Shown: positions 7,390 to 16,762, counted from the stretch's first letter. The stretch: 19,017 bases of DNA from JBELHJ01 sp042091495 (GCA_042091495.1 JBELHJ010000044.1:1-19017); one strand, 5' to 3'. Notes: generated by a model not told the origin, from the letters alone. Program-made: numbers and translations.

Positions 7390-8435
7390 TCTTCTTGATT
7401 AAAGAACACTTTGTAGAAGTGCATTTTTTTTGAATCGTCATAACCTCTTTCCATATATTCAGAGGAAGCATCAGGAGCATCAACATCCAATTTTATATGA
7501 ATATTAGTATCTAATTTTATTTCTGTTTTAATTTTTTGTTTTTGTTTTTTTAAAACTAGTTCAGAGACATCGAATTGATTCCTAATAGGAATATTGTAAT
7601 CAGACTCATAGGTCTTTTTGTAAGCTTCAAAAAGTGATTTATGATCTTCTTCTTCAAAAACTTCTTCCTTAAAGTTTTCGGTATTAATTATTTCATTTTC
7701 TTTAAAGTAATCTACTGTTTTTGCAAGAAATGCACTCTGTTCTTGACCTCCAAACTTAGGTTTTACAATTTCTTTGGAAAATTCATTACATAATTCAATG
7801 TAGTTTTTTGTATGTTGATTACTGTCGTCTGGATACTTGATATTTAAGAAACGTTTGATCCAGTATTGTGCATCATAATTATTATTATCAACACTGAGAA
7901 TTATATTTCCTTCTCGGTCGCAGGTGTTAAGAATTAAACAGCCTTTATCCAATTTACTAGTTTTAATTCCCTTTTGGATAAAAATGTCATAACTTTTATT
8001 TTCAAGATAAGTCTGAAAGAATTCTGCTTTATTTTCAATTTTAAAGATACCTACTCCTTGCGTGAAAATTTCTCCATATTGAATATCCTCAAACAATGCA
8101 ATTAAAACATCTCCAGTTTTGATTTGAGATGAGTTAGATTGCTCAAAGAGATGTGTAACTATATATTTAGAAATAGCAATAAAATCCTCGTCACTTTCAA
8201 ATAGTTTTGAAGTATAGGTGTTTATTTCATTTAAATTAATGTCGGAGTGATGATTAAATCTGTAGGATTCGGATACGTTACCAAAAGGTTTTAGTAAAAA
8301 AGGAAGCATTAGATTATAGCTCGCTTCGTCAAATTGAACAATATCCTCAGAAAACACATTATGAGTACTATTAAATTTATTACCAACTTTATGGATTATA
8401 AATTTAGATATTGAAGCCTTGTTTCTTTTGATCAT
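7386..8435 (-). CDS. Nucleoid-associated protein, NdpA/YejK family
   Basis: A 349-residue cytoplasmic protein with no signal peptide. The N-terminal ISKFIIHKVGNKFNSTHNVF, the GDVLIALFEDIQYGEI strand region near 115-130 and the later QSAFLAKTVDYFKEN segment fit the 37-kDa nucleoid-associated protein family (NdpA/YejK), which associates with DNA in proteobacteria. Role in Bacteroidota is largely inferred from that family. A short acidic segment (EEVFEEEDHKSLFE) and a Lys-rich run (LKKQKQKIK) precede the C-terminus. It follows the 773-aa lipoprotein gene by 42 bases with no hairpin or -7 box that I can see, so cotranscription from rnhB is likely. Its stop overlaps the lipB stop by 4 bases in convergent orientation. 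Confidence 0.85.
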   Translation of the reverse strand: MIKRNKASISKFIIHKVGNKFNSTHNVFSEDIVQFDEASYNLMLPFLLKPFGNVSESYRFNHHSDINLNEINTYTSKLFESDEDFIAISKYIVTHLFEQSNSSQIKTGDVLIALFEDIQYGEIFTQGVGIFKIENKAEFFQTYLENKSYDIFIQKGIKTSKLDKGCLILNTCDREGNIILSVDNNNYDAQYWIKRFLNIKYPDDSNQHTKNYIELCNEFSKEIVKPKFGGQEQSAFLAKTVDYFKENEIINTENFKEEVFEEEDHKSLFEAYKKTYESDYNIPIRNQFDVSELVLKKQKQKIKTEIKLDTNIHIKLDVDAPDASSEYMERGYDDSKKMHFYKVFFNQED

Positions 8436-8477
8436 AGTTACCTTTCAATAGGGAATAGAGATGCAATACTAATAAAA

Positions 8478-10799
8478 TCAATTGAATTTATAGATTAAAA
8501 GTTGATTGGCTTCTGCAGTTACGGCAAGTTCTAAGCTACTATCGTTATCAATATCACCAATGGTACTTACTGAAGTGCCATAAACAGGGAAACCTCCAAT
8601 AGAATTTCCCTTGCTGTCGAATAATAATACCCTTTGTGTTTGTAAATCGGTGGTGGATATGTATAGTTTATCGTTAATGTAAAATATCTTAGGTTTTGTA
8701 TAATTTCCGTAATCCAAAACGATTTTATTATTCTTAATAGACAGGATATTTTCAGTTAGCATAACTAATGTTTTGCTAGTAGCTGTGATATTTGTTTTTA
8801 TTTTATTTTCAATAGGTGACCTGGTTAATACGCCCTTGGTGTTAACTTTAGTGATTGATTTATTATTCTCATTGAATATAATATGATTATTGTATTTAAA
8901 AATGCTGTTTTCAATGATATTGATTTTATTATTTATTCTAATACGATCCTTTCCGGTTCTACTTATGATTTTAAGTTTTTCAGAGGTTGAAAATACAATG
9001 TAGTCCTTATTGGAAATTCTGATATGTTGAGGTTGAGATGTTATTGATTTTTCGATATTGTAATCAAAACCTTTTACTCTTTTGCCATAAGAATTAAACA
9101 TTACTAAGGCATTGTTTTGAGTTATAAGTAATCTGTAGTTTTTTGTTTTTTCGTAATCGAATACAGACAAAGGATGTGTTATGGGTTTTTTTACTTTAAT
9201 TGGGAATCCACTAACATTTTTTCCTCTAAGATCTATAACATGAATAGCATCTTCTGTTGCAAATGCTGTTTGAATTCTGCCATTTTTGTAAACATCTATT
9301 TCTGAACAAGAACCAACAATTTCTTTTTTTAAATTAATACTCCACAGTTTATTACCCTTTAAATTGTAACGGTGAAGATTGTAATTTATGTCTTGAACCA
9401 GAAGATCTTTGGATTTAGTGATATGGTTATTGACATATTGGTACTTTAGAATAGGTAATTCGGTGTTTAATTTTAGAAAAATTTCAGGCTCTCTCACTTT
9501 GGTTTGCTTTTTTTGTTGAGCAATAACCATATGAGAATGATAAAAGTCTCCGTTATTCACAAACTGAAGGATAGATGCGAAGTTGTTAGAATTATTTTCA
9601 GAATCAATAATATTTTTATTTCTAAATAATATGACGGAAGATTCATCACTTAGGTCACTAAGTAATGAAGTAAAATTTGATGAATATTTAATTGTTTTTC
9701 TGTTTGTGAAAGCTTCGACAATTTCTTTTAGATAATTTACATTTGGTGATATAATTAAATAACCATCTAAAAAGCATCCAACATTATTTTTGCGATCTTC
9801 ATTATTTGAAATATGTTTAATTAGATTGTTAATTTGATTGTCTGATATCTTAAAAATATCATGACCTCTAAAGTTTTTTAATTCTTTTGTTTGATTTTCA
9901 AAAATATTAGAAGATGGAAAATTAAAAGCTACGGCTAATTCATCTTTTTTTCCTAAAATTCCAAATTCATTAGTTTGAGTAAAAAATGTTTTAGTTAATA
10001 TGTCATTTTTATTTGAAGTTTCAGTTGGACCAATGACATTTTTTAAAGATTCAAATGCGTCAAATGTGAAACTTGCAAAATAATCTGAATCATAGGGTAT
10101 GATGCCTGATATATTTGACGCATAGTTTTTAGATTGTTTCAGTGCTTTAAAAATTGATGGAATTGAATCATAGTAATTTATAATACCATTGATATAAATT
10201 TTATTAGTATGGTCACTATGACTAAAAAAGGAGTCTCCTTTTAATAAATTTGAAATTGACTCTGGGAGAAATTTATTCGAAAAGGTGTTGTTTTTTGAAA
10301 AAACAAAGTTTTCGTTGCTATTAACGAATTTATTTAAGATTGTATTTTTTGATTCATCATTGCCTTTGTTAAGGTATAATTTATTGTTAGAAATGATTTT
10401 AAGATTATTAGTAATTACTTCCCAAATTGAGTCACTATGATAAGCAATTAAGTTTTTATTTCGTTTTTTTTGTTTTAATATAGAATCTATTGTTTGTGTT
10501 CTATGTCGACCTAATATCTGAAATTCAATTTTCTTCTTTTTAAATAAGCTCAAACAAATAGTGGAGTCAATTGCACTCTTTTTAATAATGTTTGTAATGA
10601 ATTCAATTTCATGTTTACTTAGTTTAAGAGCGTCATGTTTATAAATAATTTGTTCGAGATCTGATAATAAAGTTTCGTATGAAGAACTTCTAATAATTAT
10701 ATCAGCTTCTTTATTAAAATAAGTTTCAATAGGGTCGTTGATTAAATTATTACAGCTTGAAATAAATAAAAACAACAAAGGGGAAATAAACCTTAACAT
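8478..10799 (-). CDS. Lipoprotein with DUF3352-like region and C-terminal beta-propeller-like repeats
   Basis: A 773-residue protein with a lipoprotein signal peptide (MLRFISPLLFLFISSC, lipid Cys at 16), so it is a membrane-anchored envelope protein. Residues about 20-430 include segments such as FLDGYLIISPNVNYLKEIVE that recall DUF3352-type proteins. From about residue 460 it turns into repeated strand pairs: LLVQDINYNLHRYNLKGNKL, TEDAIHVIDLRGKNVSGFPI, NALVMFNSYGKRVKGF, YISTTDLQTQRVLLFDSKGN. These have the rhythm of a PQQ/WD-like propeller. The end, IGDIDNDSSLELAV, resembles an FG-GAP calcium-binding turn. The architecture resembles conserved Bacteroidota lipoproteins of unknown function. 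Composition is very Asn/Lys/Ile-rich. It starts 6 bases after rnhB, so it is in that operon. Domain boundaries are by eye; function is not known to me. Confidence 0.8.
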   Translation of the reverse strand: MLRFISPLLFLFISSCNNLINDPIETYFNKEADIIIRSSSYETLLSDLEQIIYKHDALKLSKHEIEFITNIIKKSAIDSTICLSLFKKKKIEFQILGRHRTQTIDSILKQKKRNKNLIAYHSDSIWEVITNNLKIISNNKLYLNKGNDESKNTILNKFVNSNENFVFSKNNTFSNKFLPESISNLLKGDSFFSHSDHTNKIYINGIINYYDSIPSIFKALKQSKNYASNISGIIPYDSDYFASFTFDAFESLKNVIGPTETSNKNDILTKTFFTQTNEFGILGKKDELAVAFNFPSSNIFENQTKELKNFRGHDIFKISDNQINNLIKHISNNEDRKNNVGCFLDGYLIISPNVNYLKEIVEAFTNRKTIKYSSNFTSLLSDLSDESSVILFRNKNIIDSENNSNNFASILQFVNNGDFYHSHMVIAQQKKQTKVREPEIFLKLNTELPILKYQYVNNHITKSKDLLVQDINYNLHRYNLKGNKLWSINLKKEIVGSCSEIDVYKNGRIQTAFATEDAIHVIDLRGKNVSGFPIKVKKPITHPLSVFDYEKTKNYRLLITQNNALVMFNSYGKRVKGFDYNIEKSITSQPQHIRISNKDYIVFSTSEKLKIISRTGKDRIRINNKINIIENSIFKYNNHIIFNENNKSITKVNTKGVLTRSPIENKIKTNITATSKTLVMLTENILSIKNNKIVLDYGNYTKPKIFYINDKLYISTTDLQTQRVLLFDSKGNSIGGFPVYGTSVSTIGDIDNDSSLELAVTAEANQLLIYKFN

Positions 10800-10805
10800 A
10801 AAAAT

Positions 10806-11414
10806 TTAAAATTCAATTTTAAGTTGATTTGGCAGCAATTTAAATGATTTTCTGTGATATTTTGTGATTCCGTATTTTTTTATGGCTTCACGATGTTCAT
10901 TTGTTGGATAGCCTTTATTTTGTTTCCAGTTATACATTGGAAATTCTTCATGGATTCTTTCCATGTAAACATCTCTGTATGTCTTCGCAAGAATTGAAGC
11001 TGCAGCTATATTTTGATATTTACTATCCCCTTTAATAACAGTTTCATAAGGAATATTTAAGTATGGTTTAAATTTATTGCCATCAACAATTATAAATTCT
11101 GGAGTTTGATTTAGTTTTTCTATGGCACCATGCATTGCTTTAATTGAAGCATTCAATATATTAATTTTGTCTATTTCATCTTCGAAAATGTGATGAACCC
11201 CAAAACATATTGATGAATTTTCGATTTCATGTTTTAAATAGGTTCTTTTAGAGTAACTAATTTTTTTTGAGTCATCAATAAAATGATTGTTAAATCCCTC
11301 AGGTAAAATTACTGCTGCGGCAGTTACTGGCCCTGCTAAACAACCTCGCCCAGCTTCATCGGTGCCACACTCATAAAGACTATTTTTGAATACTTTTAAA
11401 TTAGAAATTTTCAT
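10806..11414 (-). CDS. rnhB: Ribonuclease HII
   Basis: Cuts the RNA strand of RNA-DNA hybrids and starts removal of single ribonucleotides from DNA. The 202-residue length is typical. The four metal-binding acids are visible: D19 and E20 in YECGTDEAGRGCLAGPV, D111 in FIIVDGNKF and D130 in KGDSKYQNIAAASILAKTYRD. The C-terminal segment NWKQNKGYPTNEHREAI is also typical, with the conserved GYPT. It is the first gene of a minus-strand run with the 773-aa lipoprotein (6 bases downstream) and the NdpA-type protein, and it is divergent from the susC-type gene. A weak TATATTTT box lies on the minus strand at 11433-11426. The assignment is firm. Confidence 0.97.
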   Translation of the reverse strand: MKISNLKVFKNSLYECGTDEAGRGCLAGPVTAAAVILPEGFNNHFIDDSKKISYSKRTYLKHEIENSSICFGVHHIFEDEIDKINILNASIKAMHGAIEKLNQTPEFIIVDGNKFKPYLNIPYETVIKGDSKYQNIAAASILAKTYRDVYMERIHEEFPMYNWKQNKGYPTNEHREAIKKYGITKYHRKSFKLLPNQLKIEF

Positions 11415-11445
11415 TTAAATTATGTAAAATATATGTATCTATTAC

Positions 11446-11493
11446 GTTAAATAATTATTACTTAAAATATGTTAATTTTAAATAATATTTAAC
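11446..11493. promoter_or_regulatory. Nested AT-rich dyads between rnhB and the susC-type gene
   Basis: Outer inverted repeat GTTAAATA (11446-11453) / TATTTAAC (11486-11493), and inside it TTAAAAT (11462-11468) / ATTTTAA (11475-11481), almost sharing a centre. It lies just upstream of the candidate promoter at 11501-11531, where an activator could bind. In DNA this AT-rich, chance is a real alternative. Confidence 0.3.
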
Positions 11494-11500
11494 ATAAGCT

Positions 11501-11531
11501 TTTGAAATTTTAAAATTTATTAGGATTTTTG
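11501..11531 (+). promoter_or_regulatory. Candidate promoter of the susC/susD locus
   Basis: TTTG at 11501-11504, then a 19-base spacer, then GATTTTTG at 11524-11531, one mismatch from TAnnTTTG. The spacing fits the Bacteroidota -33/-7 arrangement. Transcription would start near 11537, about 22 bases before the ATG. Confidence 0.45.
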
Positions 11532-11559
11532 TCAATTAAATAATCAAAAAATAAATTTT

Positions 11560-14520
11560 ATGAAAAACAGTTTTAAGTTAATGCTGTCGGTTTTTTTTAT
11601 TCTGGCAGCTCAACTTTCATTTGCTCAAGACAAGACTGTAAATGGTACAGTTACATCTGAATCAGATGGTATGCCATTACCCGGAGTGAGTGTTATTGTA
11701 AAAGGGTCTTCAACAGGTGCTCAGACAGATTTTGATGGAAAATATTCATTGAGAGTAAGTGCTGGAGATATTTTGGTTTTTTCCTTCTTAGGAATGAAAG
11801 AAATTGAATTAACAGTTGAAAATCCAAACACATATAATGTGGTTATGACTGAGGATGCAGCCTCTCTTGATGAGGTAATTGTTGTTGCATATGGGTCGCA
11901 AGGTAAAAAGAAATTAGCCAGCTCGGTAGTTTCAATTGACACAGAAAATATTGAAACAATTCCTATCGGATCTTTTGATCAAGTCTTACAAGGACAGGCA
12001 GCTGGGGTTCAAGTCTTCTCAGGTTCAGGTCAACCAGGTACATCGGCTAGAGTTAGAATTCGAGGTAACGGTTCTATAAATGGTTCAAATGCCCCTTTAT
12101 ACATTGTTGATGGTATACAAATTTCTGCAGGGGATTTTGCTTCATTAAATGCCGCTGATTTTGATACAGTTTCTGTACTTAAAGATGCTGCGGCTGTAGC
12201 TCCATATGGTTCTAGAGGTGCTAACGGTGTTATACTAATTACAACTAAGAAAGGTGTTTTCGACCAAAAAACTACTTTTGAGTACAGAACTCAGTTAGGT
12301 GTAACACAGGTTGGTGATGCACCTTTTGAAATGATGAATTCTTCAGAATTATTAAATTTCCAAAGACTTGTTGGAAGTGGTTTAGGAGATGGAAAAACAG
12401 ATGAAGAAATTGCTGAACTTGCTCAAGTAAATACAGATTGGAGTGATATCTTCTTCAGAACAGGATTTACCCAAAGTCATGAGATGCGAGTTAGTGGTGG
12501 TGATGCAAAATCAAGATTTTATACCTCTGTAAGTTATTTTGACCAAGAAGGTATTATCGATAGGTCAAATCTTCAAAGAATGACATTAAGGACCAATTTC
12601 GAAAATAAGGTTTCTGATAAAACTAAGTTTGGTGTAAATTCAAGTATTGGTTTTTCTAAGTCAAATTTTATTGATTCAGAAAATGGAATTGCCCTTCAAA
12701 ATCCTGCCGCGGCAGTTTATTTAGCTGTACCATACCAAAGTTTATATAACGACGATGGGTCTTTTCAAGTAGGTAACGGATTTGTTGGTGGAAATGCTTA
12801 TGAGAACCTTATTAAAAATGGCAATGCAAGAAATCAGCTTAAAATAATTGCTAACGGATATTTTGAAACTGAAATAGTAAAAAATATTACTGCAAGAGGT
12901 GATTTAGGTGTTGACTATACAGATAACAATGGCATTTCTTTCACCGATCCTAATACACATTATGGAAGATCCGTTACTCCAGGTAGCGAAGGTAGCTATG
13001 GTGAGTCTAATTCTTACAACGCAAGAATAACTGCAACTGCTAAATTAGGGTACTCTAACGTATTTAACGATGTTCATGCTTTTGATATTGGTTTATTTAC
13101 AGAATATTACAAACAACATTTTAGAAGTTCTTCATTAGCTGGTTATGGTATCAATGAAAAATTAGTTGGTTATCCAGCTGGTATTACAGATGGTACTCCA
13201 GAAAACGAGTTAATTCCTGTTGTTGGTGGTTCTGTGGTTAATAGAGGTTTATTCTCTGCATTTGCATTAGCAAATTATGACTATGATTCTAGATTTGGTG
13301 TATCAGCTTCACTAAGACGTGACGCCTCATCTAAATTCTCTGACGATAACCAGTGGGGTACTTTTTATTCGTTAGCAGCTAGATGGAATGTTTCTAATGA
13401 AAACTTTATGACAAATGTCAATTTTGTTGATGATATAAAGTTTAGAGCTAGTTATGGTACTACTGGTAACCAGGCTGCAGTTGCAGATTATGCCGCAGAG
13501 ACTGTTTATGGTCAAATTTCATATGGTGGTGTAGTTGGTCTTGCAGCGGCTAGAATTGGTAACCCAGATTTGAAATGGGAAACATCAAATCAATTTAATG
13601 TTGGTTTAGATTTTGCCCTTTTTGATTACAAATTAACAGGTACTGTTGAATATTACAACAACAAAACCACTGATTTATTTGTGGATTACACATTGAGTCA
13701 AATGTCCGGTTTTGATCAAATTAATTCAAACTCAGGATCTATGCGTAATGCAGGTATCGACTTCGAAATTGACTTAGCGGTTTTAAGAAGTAAGAGTATT
13801 GATGGTTTAAATGTGAATTTATACGGAAATTTAAACTACAACAAAAATGAAATTTTAGATCTTGGTCAAGTTAATGAGTTTGAACAAGGAACTTCAATAA
13901 TTAGAAAAGGACTTCCTTTAGGAAGTCATTATGTTGTAGGTTGGGCAGGTGTAAATCCTGCTAATGGTGAACCCTTATATTATGATGTAGATGGAAACGT
14001 AACAAATGTTTTTAGTTCATCAAACGCCACAGCAAATTGGGGAAGTTTTAACCCAGAATATACTGGAGGTTTTGGTTTAAGAGCTAATTTCAAAGGTTTT
14101 GATTTCTCTACATTATTTACTTTTGCTGATGAATATTACAGATTCAACAACCAGACTTTCTTCCAAGAAAATCACAATTTCGCCCAGTTTAACCTGTCAA
14201 CTATTATGAATACCATGTGGAAGCAGCCCGGAGATGTAACTGAAATTCAGAGTAATTTATATCCAAGACAATTCTCATCTAAGGATATTGAAGATGCTTC
14301 TTTTACAAAGTGGAGAAATATTAATGTTGGTTACACTCTACCAAAAAAGTACATAGATTCTATAAATTTCCTTGAATCTCTTAGAATCTATGGTCAAGTT
14401 CAAAATATAAAAACATGGACTAATTTTACTGGTTTTGACCCAGAGGATGATAATAATATTGCAGGATATGAATACCCTATGCCTACAATATACACGCTTG
14501 GTTTAGATATAAAATTTTAA
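11560..14520 (+). CDS. SusC/RagA-family TonB-linked outer membrane transporter
   Basis: A 986-residue TonB-dependent importer that forms the barrel under a SusD-type lid and takes up oligomers too large for porins. Domains in order: signal peptide to about A22 (ending QLSFAQ); a CarboxypepD_reg-like beta-sandwich at about 25-97 (VNGTVTSESDGMPLPGVSVI, TDFDGKYSL); the TonB box LDEVIVVAYG at 103-112; the plug at about 115-232 with VRIRGNGSINGSNAPLYIVD, LKDAAAVAPYGSRGANGVI and LITTKKG; then a barrel rich in alternating aromatic strands, ending in an outer-membrane terminal phenylalanine (GLDIKF). There is no N-terminal sigma-factor signalling domain. The susD-type gene follows after 9 bases. Substrate cannot be read from sequence; the linked peptidase suggests peptides rather than glycans. 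Confidence 0.96.
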   Translation: MKNSFKLMLSVFFILAAQLSFAQDKTVNGTVTSESDGMPLPGVSVIVKGSSTGAQTDFDGKYSLRVSAGDILVFSFLGMKEIELTVENPNTYNVVMTEDAASLDEVIVVAYGSQGKKKLASSVVSIDTENIETIPIGSFDQVLQGQAAGVQVFSGSGQPGTSARVRIRGNGSINGSNAPLYIVDGIQISAGDFASLNAADFDTVSVLKDAAAVAPYGSRGANGVILITTKKGVFDQKTTFEYRTQLGVTQVGDAPFEMMNSSELLNFQRLVGSGLGDGKTDEEIAELAQVNTDWSDIFFRTGFTQSHEMRVSGGDAKSRFYTSVSYFDQEGIIDRSNLQRMTLRTNFENKVSDKTKFGVNSSIGFSKSNFIDSENGIALQNPAAAVYLAVPYQSLYNDDGSFQVGNGFVGGNAYENLIKNGNARNQLKIIANGYFETEIVKNITARGDLGVDYTDNNGISFTDPNTHYGRSVTPGSEGSYGESNSYNARITATAKLGYSNVFNDVHAFDIGLFTEYYKQHFRSSSLAGYGINEKLVGYPAGITDGTPENELIPVVGGSVVNRGLFSAFALANYDYDSRFGVSASLRRDASSKFSDDNQWGTFYSLAARWNVSNENFMTNVNFVDDIKFRASYGTTGNQAAVADYAAETVYGQISYGGVVGLAAARIGNPDLKWETSNQFNVGLDFALFDYKLTGTVEYYNNKTTDLFVDYTLSQMSGFDQINSNSGSMRNAGIDFEIDLAVLRSKSIDGLNVNLYGNLNYNKNEILDLGQVNEFEQGTSIIRKGLPLGSHYVVGWAGVNPANGEPLYYDVDGNVTNVFSSSNATANWGSFNPEYTGGFGLRANFKGFDFSTLFTFADEYYRFNNQTFFQENHNFAQFNLSTIMNTMWKQPGDVTEIQSNLYPRQFSSKDIEDASFTKWRNINVGYTLPKKYIDSINFLESLRIYGQVQNIKTWTNFTGFDPEDDNNIAGYEYPMPTIYTLGLDIKF

Positions 14521-14529
14521 AAAATTATT

Positions 14530-15924
14530 ATGAAAAAAATATTCGCAATTTTATTGATGTTATCAATGGTGTTTACATCATGTGATGATGCTTATAACAT
14601 AGCACCAGACGACGAAATTTTAGAGTCTAATGCTATAACTAGTGTTGCTGATTTAGAAAAAGCAATGCTTGGTGTATATGCTACTATTTCTGGTTCAAAC
14701 ATTGTTTCTTATTCATCAAGATTTACAGATGATTTAAGATTACCAGCTGATAATAGAGGTCAAGGTGTACAAGTACATACTTGGAATATTATTCCAGACA
14801 ACAGTGCTGTATCAGGAATTTGGTCTAATATGTATGCTGTCATAAACAGAGCTAATAGATTACTTGATGTTATTGATGGTGTACCTGCTAATACAGACGA
14901 TGAGATAGCTACTAAAGAGAGAATCAAAGCTGAATGTTATGCTGCAAGAGCCTTATCTCACTTTGATTTATTAAGGTTTTATGGACAATCTTACACAGAT
15001 GGTACTAAACTAGGTGTACCTAATGTTGATTATGTTGTATTTTTCGAACAGCTTTCAAGAAATACGGTTGCAGAAAATTATACTTTAATTGAGCAAGACC
15101 TTCAAACTGCTGCAGACATGCTTGATGTATCTTTTACAGATAACACGCGTTTTACTTTAAATGCAATTAACGCATTACGTGCACGTGTAGCCCTATACAA
15201 AGGGGATTATGCAAAAGCTATAGAGCATTCTACTTCCGTAATAGATAGTGCTCCATTGGCTACTGCAGCTGAATATGCTGATATTTGGACAGATGCTTCT
15301 GAAGCAGAGGTAGTGTTTAAACTTAAAAGAACTAATAACGACGGCTTTATTGGTACCATATATCAGGATACTAATGGTGATATTTTCTTTTACATGTCAG
15401 ATGATTTGCTTGGTGAATTCCTAGGGACTTCATCTAATGATCCAAGATTAGCAGTAAATCTTGATTTGGCAAATGCGACTATGGAAGAACCAATAATTGG
15501 AAAATATTTAGGGTCAGAAACTAATCCAGGTTTAAATGATGTTAAAGTATTTCGTTCATCAGAGATGTATTTAATTAGAGCAGAGGCTTATGCAAACCAA
15601 GACAAACTTATTTCTGCTGCTGCAGACATGGATATCTTGAGAACTGCGAGATCATCTGTTGCTACGCCAGCTTACACTACTAAGCAAGAAGCAATTGAAG
15701 ATATTATGAGTGAAAGAAGAATTGAGCTTGCCTTTGAAGGACATCGCTTTTTTGATTTAAAACGTTCAAATTCTGGCTTTGATAGATCTGCAAATGACTG
15801 TGCAGCTGCATCTGGAGCTTGTTCTATTACTTCTACAGATCACAGATGGGTTTTACCAATTCCGCAAGAAGAAATATTTGCTAACGATAATATTAAGCAA
15901 AACCCAAATTACGATTCAAATTAA
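14530..15924 (+). CDS. SusD/RagB-family surface lipoprotein
   Basis: The substrate-binding lid partner of the SusC-type transporter, on the outer face of the outer membrane. The signal peptide ends LSMVFTSC with lipid Cys at 18, followed by two Asp, in keeping with surface export signals of flavobacterial lipoproteins. The mature protein shows the SusD layout: an N-terminal segment beginning YNIAPDDEI, a helical TPR-like scaffold (SNMYAVINRANRLLDVID; KAECYAARALSHFDLLRFYG), and the C-terminal SusD/RagB signature MSERRIELAFEGHRFFDLKR with the closing VLPIPQEEI. At 464 residues it is at the short end of the family, closer to the peptide-type RagB class than to long glycan-binding SusD proteins, though length alone is weak evidence. 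It is cotranscribed with the genes on either side. Confidence 0.95.
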   Translation: MKKIFAILLMLSMVFTSCDDAYNIAPDDEILESNAITSVADLEKAMLGVYATISGSNIVSYSSRFTDDLRLPADNRGQGVQVHTWNIIPDNSAVSGIWSNMYAVINRANRLLDVIDGVPANTDDEIATKERIKAECYAARALSHFDLLRFYGQSYTDGTKLGVPNVDYVVFFEQLSRNTVAENYTLIEQDLQTAADMLDVSFTDNTRFTLNAINALRARVALYKGDYAKAIEHSTSVIDSAPLATAAEYADIWTDASEAEVVFKLKRTNNDGFIGTIYQDTNGDIFFYMSDDLLGEFLGTSSNDPRLAVNLDLANATMEEPIIGKYLGSETNPGLNDVKVFRSSEMYLIRAEAYANQDKLISAAADMDILRTARSSVATPAYTTKQEAIEDIMSERRIELAFEGHRFFDLKRSNSGFDRSANDCAAASGACSITSTDHRWVLPIPQEEIFANDNIKQNPNYDSN

Positions 15925-15934
15925 AAATATTACT

Positions 15935-16738
15935 ATGAAAAAAATATTCACATTACTATCACTTTTGACACTTGTAATTGTGTCTTGTGAAGAACCAGCA
16001 CCAGAAGTTTATTCTGATGGTGATATTGCATACTACTTAGATGGTACTTCAGGAGCTTTTACCATTACTTCACCAGATGATGTATATTCCATAGCAGTTG
16101 TTGCAACCAATACTTCATCTCAAGATAGAGCAATTAGTATTGAAATAGATGAGTCTTCTACAGCAACTGCAGATCAATATGTTATTTCAGACCAATTAAT
16201 TATTCCTGCTAATAGTTATACTGGAACAATTGATATCTCTGGTGTTATAGCAACTGTAGTTCCAGGTTCAAAACTGGTTATTAATTTGTCTAGTGTTGAT
16301 GGAACTGCTATAGCAGGATTCCAGAATTCCTTTTCGCTAGATTTATACTTATATTGTGCTTTTGATAGAGATTCTTACATTGGTGACTATGTTGCTGATG
16401 AAGAGGGTTACGGTGAGTACGATGTAACTTTAGCTGCAGGTATTGCAGATAATGAATTGGTAATTTATGGTCTTTATGATTATACACCTACATCTACAAC
16501 CAGTATTTTTATTACTGAACCATCTAACAATGAATTCGTTATTAGTGGTACTGAAGATTATTTAGATAATTATTTTCTAACTTTTAATTCAGGAACACTT
16601 CCAAGCTATATGAGAAATATTAATGGAACGACAAATTCATGTACTAAATTTATGGATTTTGAATTCAGTTTATATTTCCCAGATTTAGATGGATATCCTT
16701 TTGGTGAAGATGTTGGAATAACTTTGACTAAAAAGTAA
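15935..16738 (+). CDS. Small lipoprotein of the SusCD locus, DUF1735/Calx-beta-like N-terminus
   Basis: A 267-residue lipoprotein (signal MKKIFTLLSLLTLVIVSC, lipid Cys 18, followed by two Glu). The true start is the ATG at 15935, 10 bases after the SusD stop; the same frame extends upstream to 15779 but only through the SusD gene. Residues about 28-140 (FTITSPDDVYSIAVVATNTS, then EIDESSTATADQYVI and the LIIPANSYTGTIDI strand) resemble the Calx-beta/DUF1735-type immunoglobulin-like domain often found in surface lipoproteins of SusCD loci. Residues about 145-267 form a second beta-rich, Tyr/Asp-rich domain I do not recognise. It probably helps bind substrate at the cell surface. Its first eight codons nearly repeat those of the SusD gene. 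Confidence 0.85.
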   Translation: MKKIFTLLSLLTLVIVSCEEPAPEVYSDGDIAYYLDGTSGAFTITSPDDVYSIAVVATNTSSQDRAISIEIDESSTATADQYVISDQLIIPANSYTGTIDISGVIATVVPGSKLVINLSSVDGTAIAGFQNSFSLDLYLYCAFDRDSYIGDYVADEEGYGEYDVTLAAGIADNELVIYGLYDYTPTSTTSIFITEPSNNEFVISGTEDYLDNYFLTFNSGTLPSYMRNINGTTNSCTKFMDFEFSLYFPDLDGYPFGEDVGITLTKK

Positions 16739-16762
16739 ATAATCCAAAATATTTAATCTATT

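Noticed and set aside
11721..11942. 73-codon minus-strand frame
   Set aside because: Antisense to the susC-type N-terminal domain and TonB box.
15779..15934. Upstream extension of the third lipoprotein gene
   Set aside because: These 52 codons overlap the SusD 3' end in another frame and would bury a clear lipoprotein signal peptide that begins at 15935.
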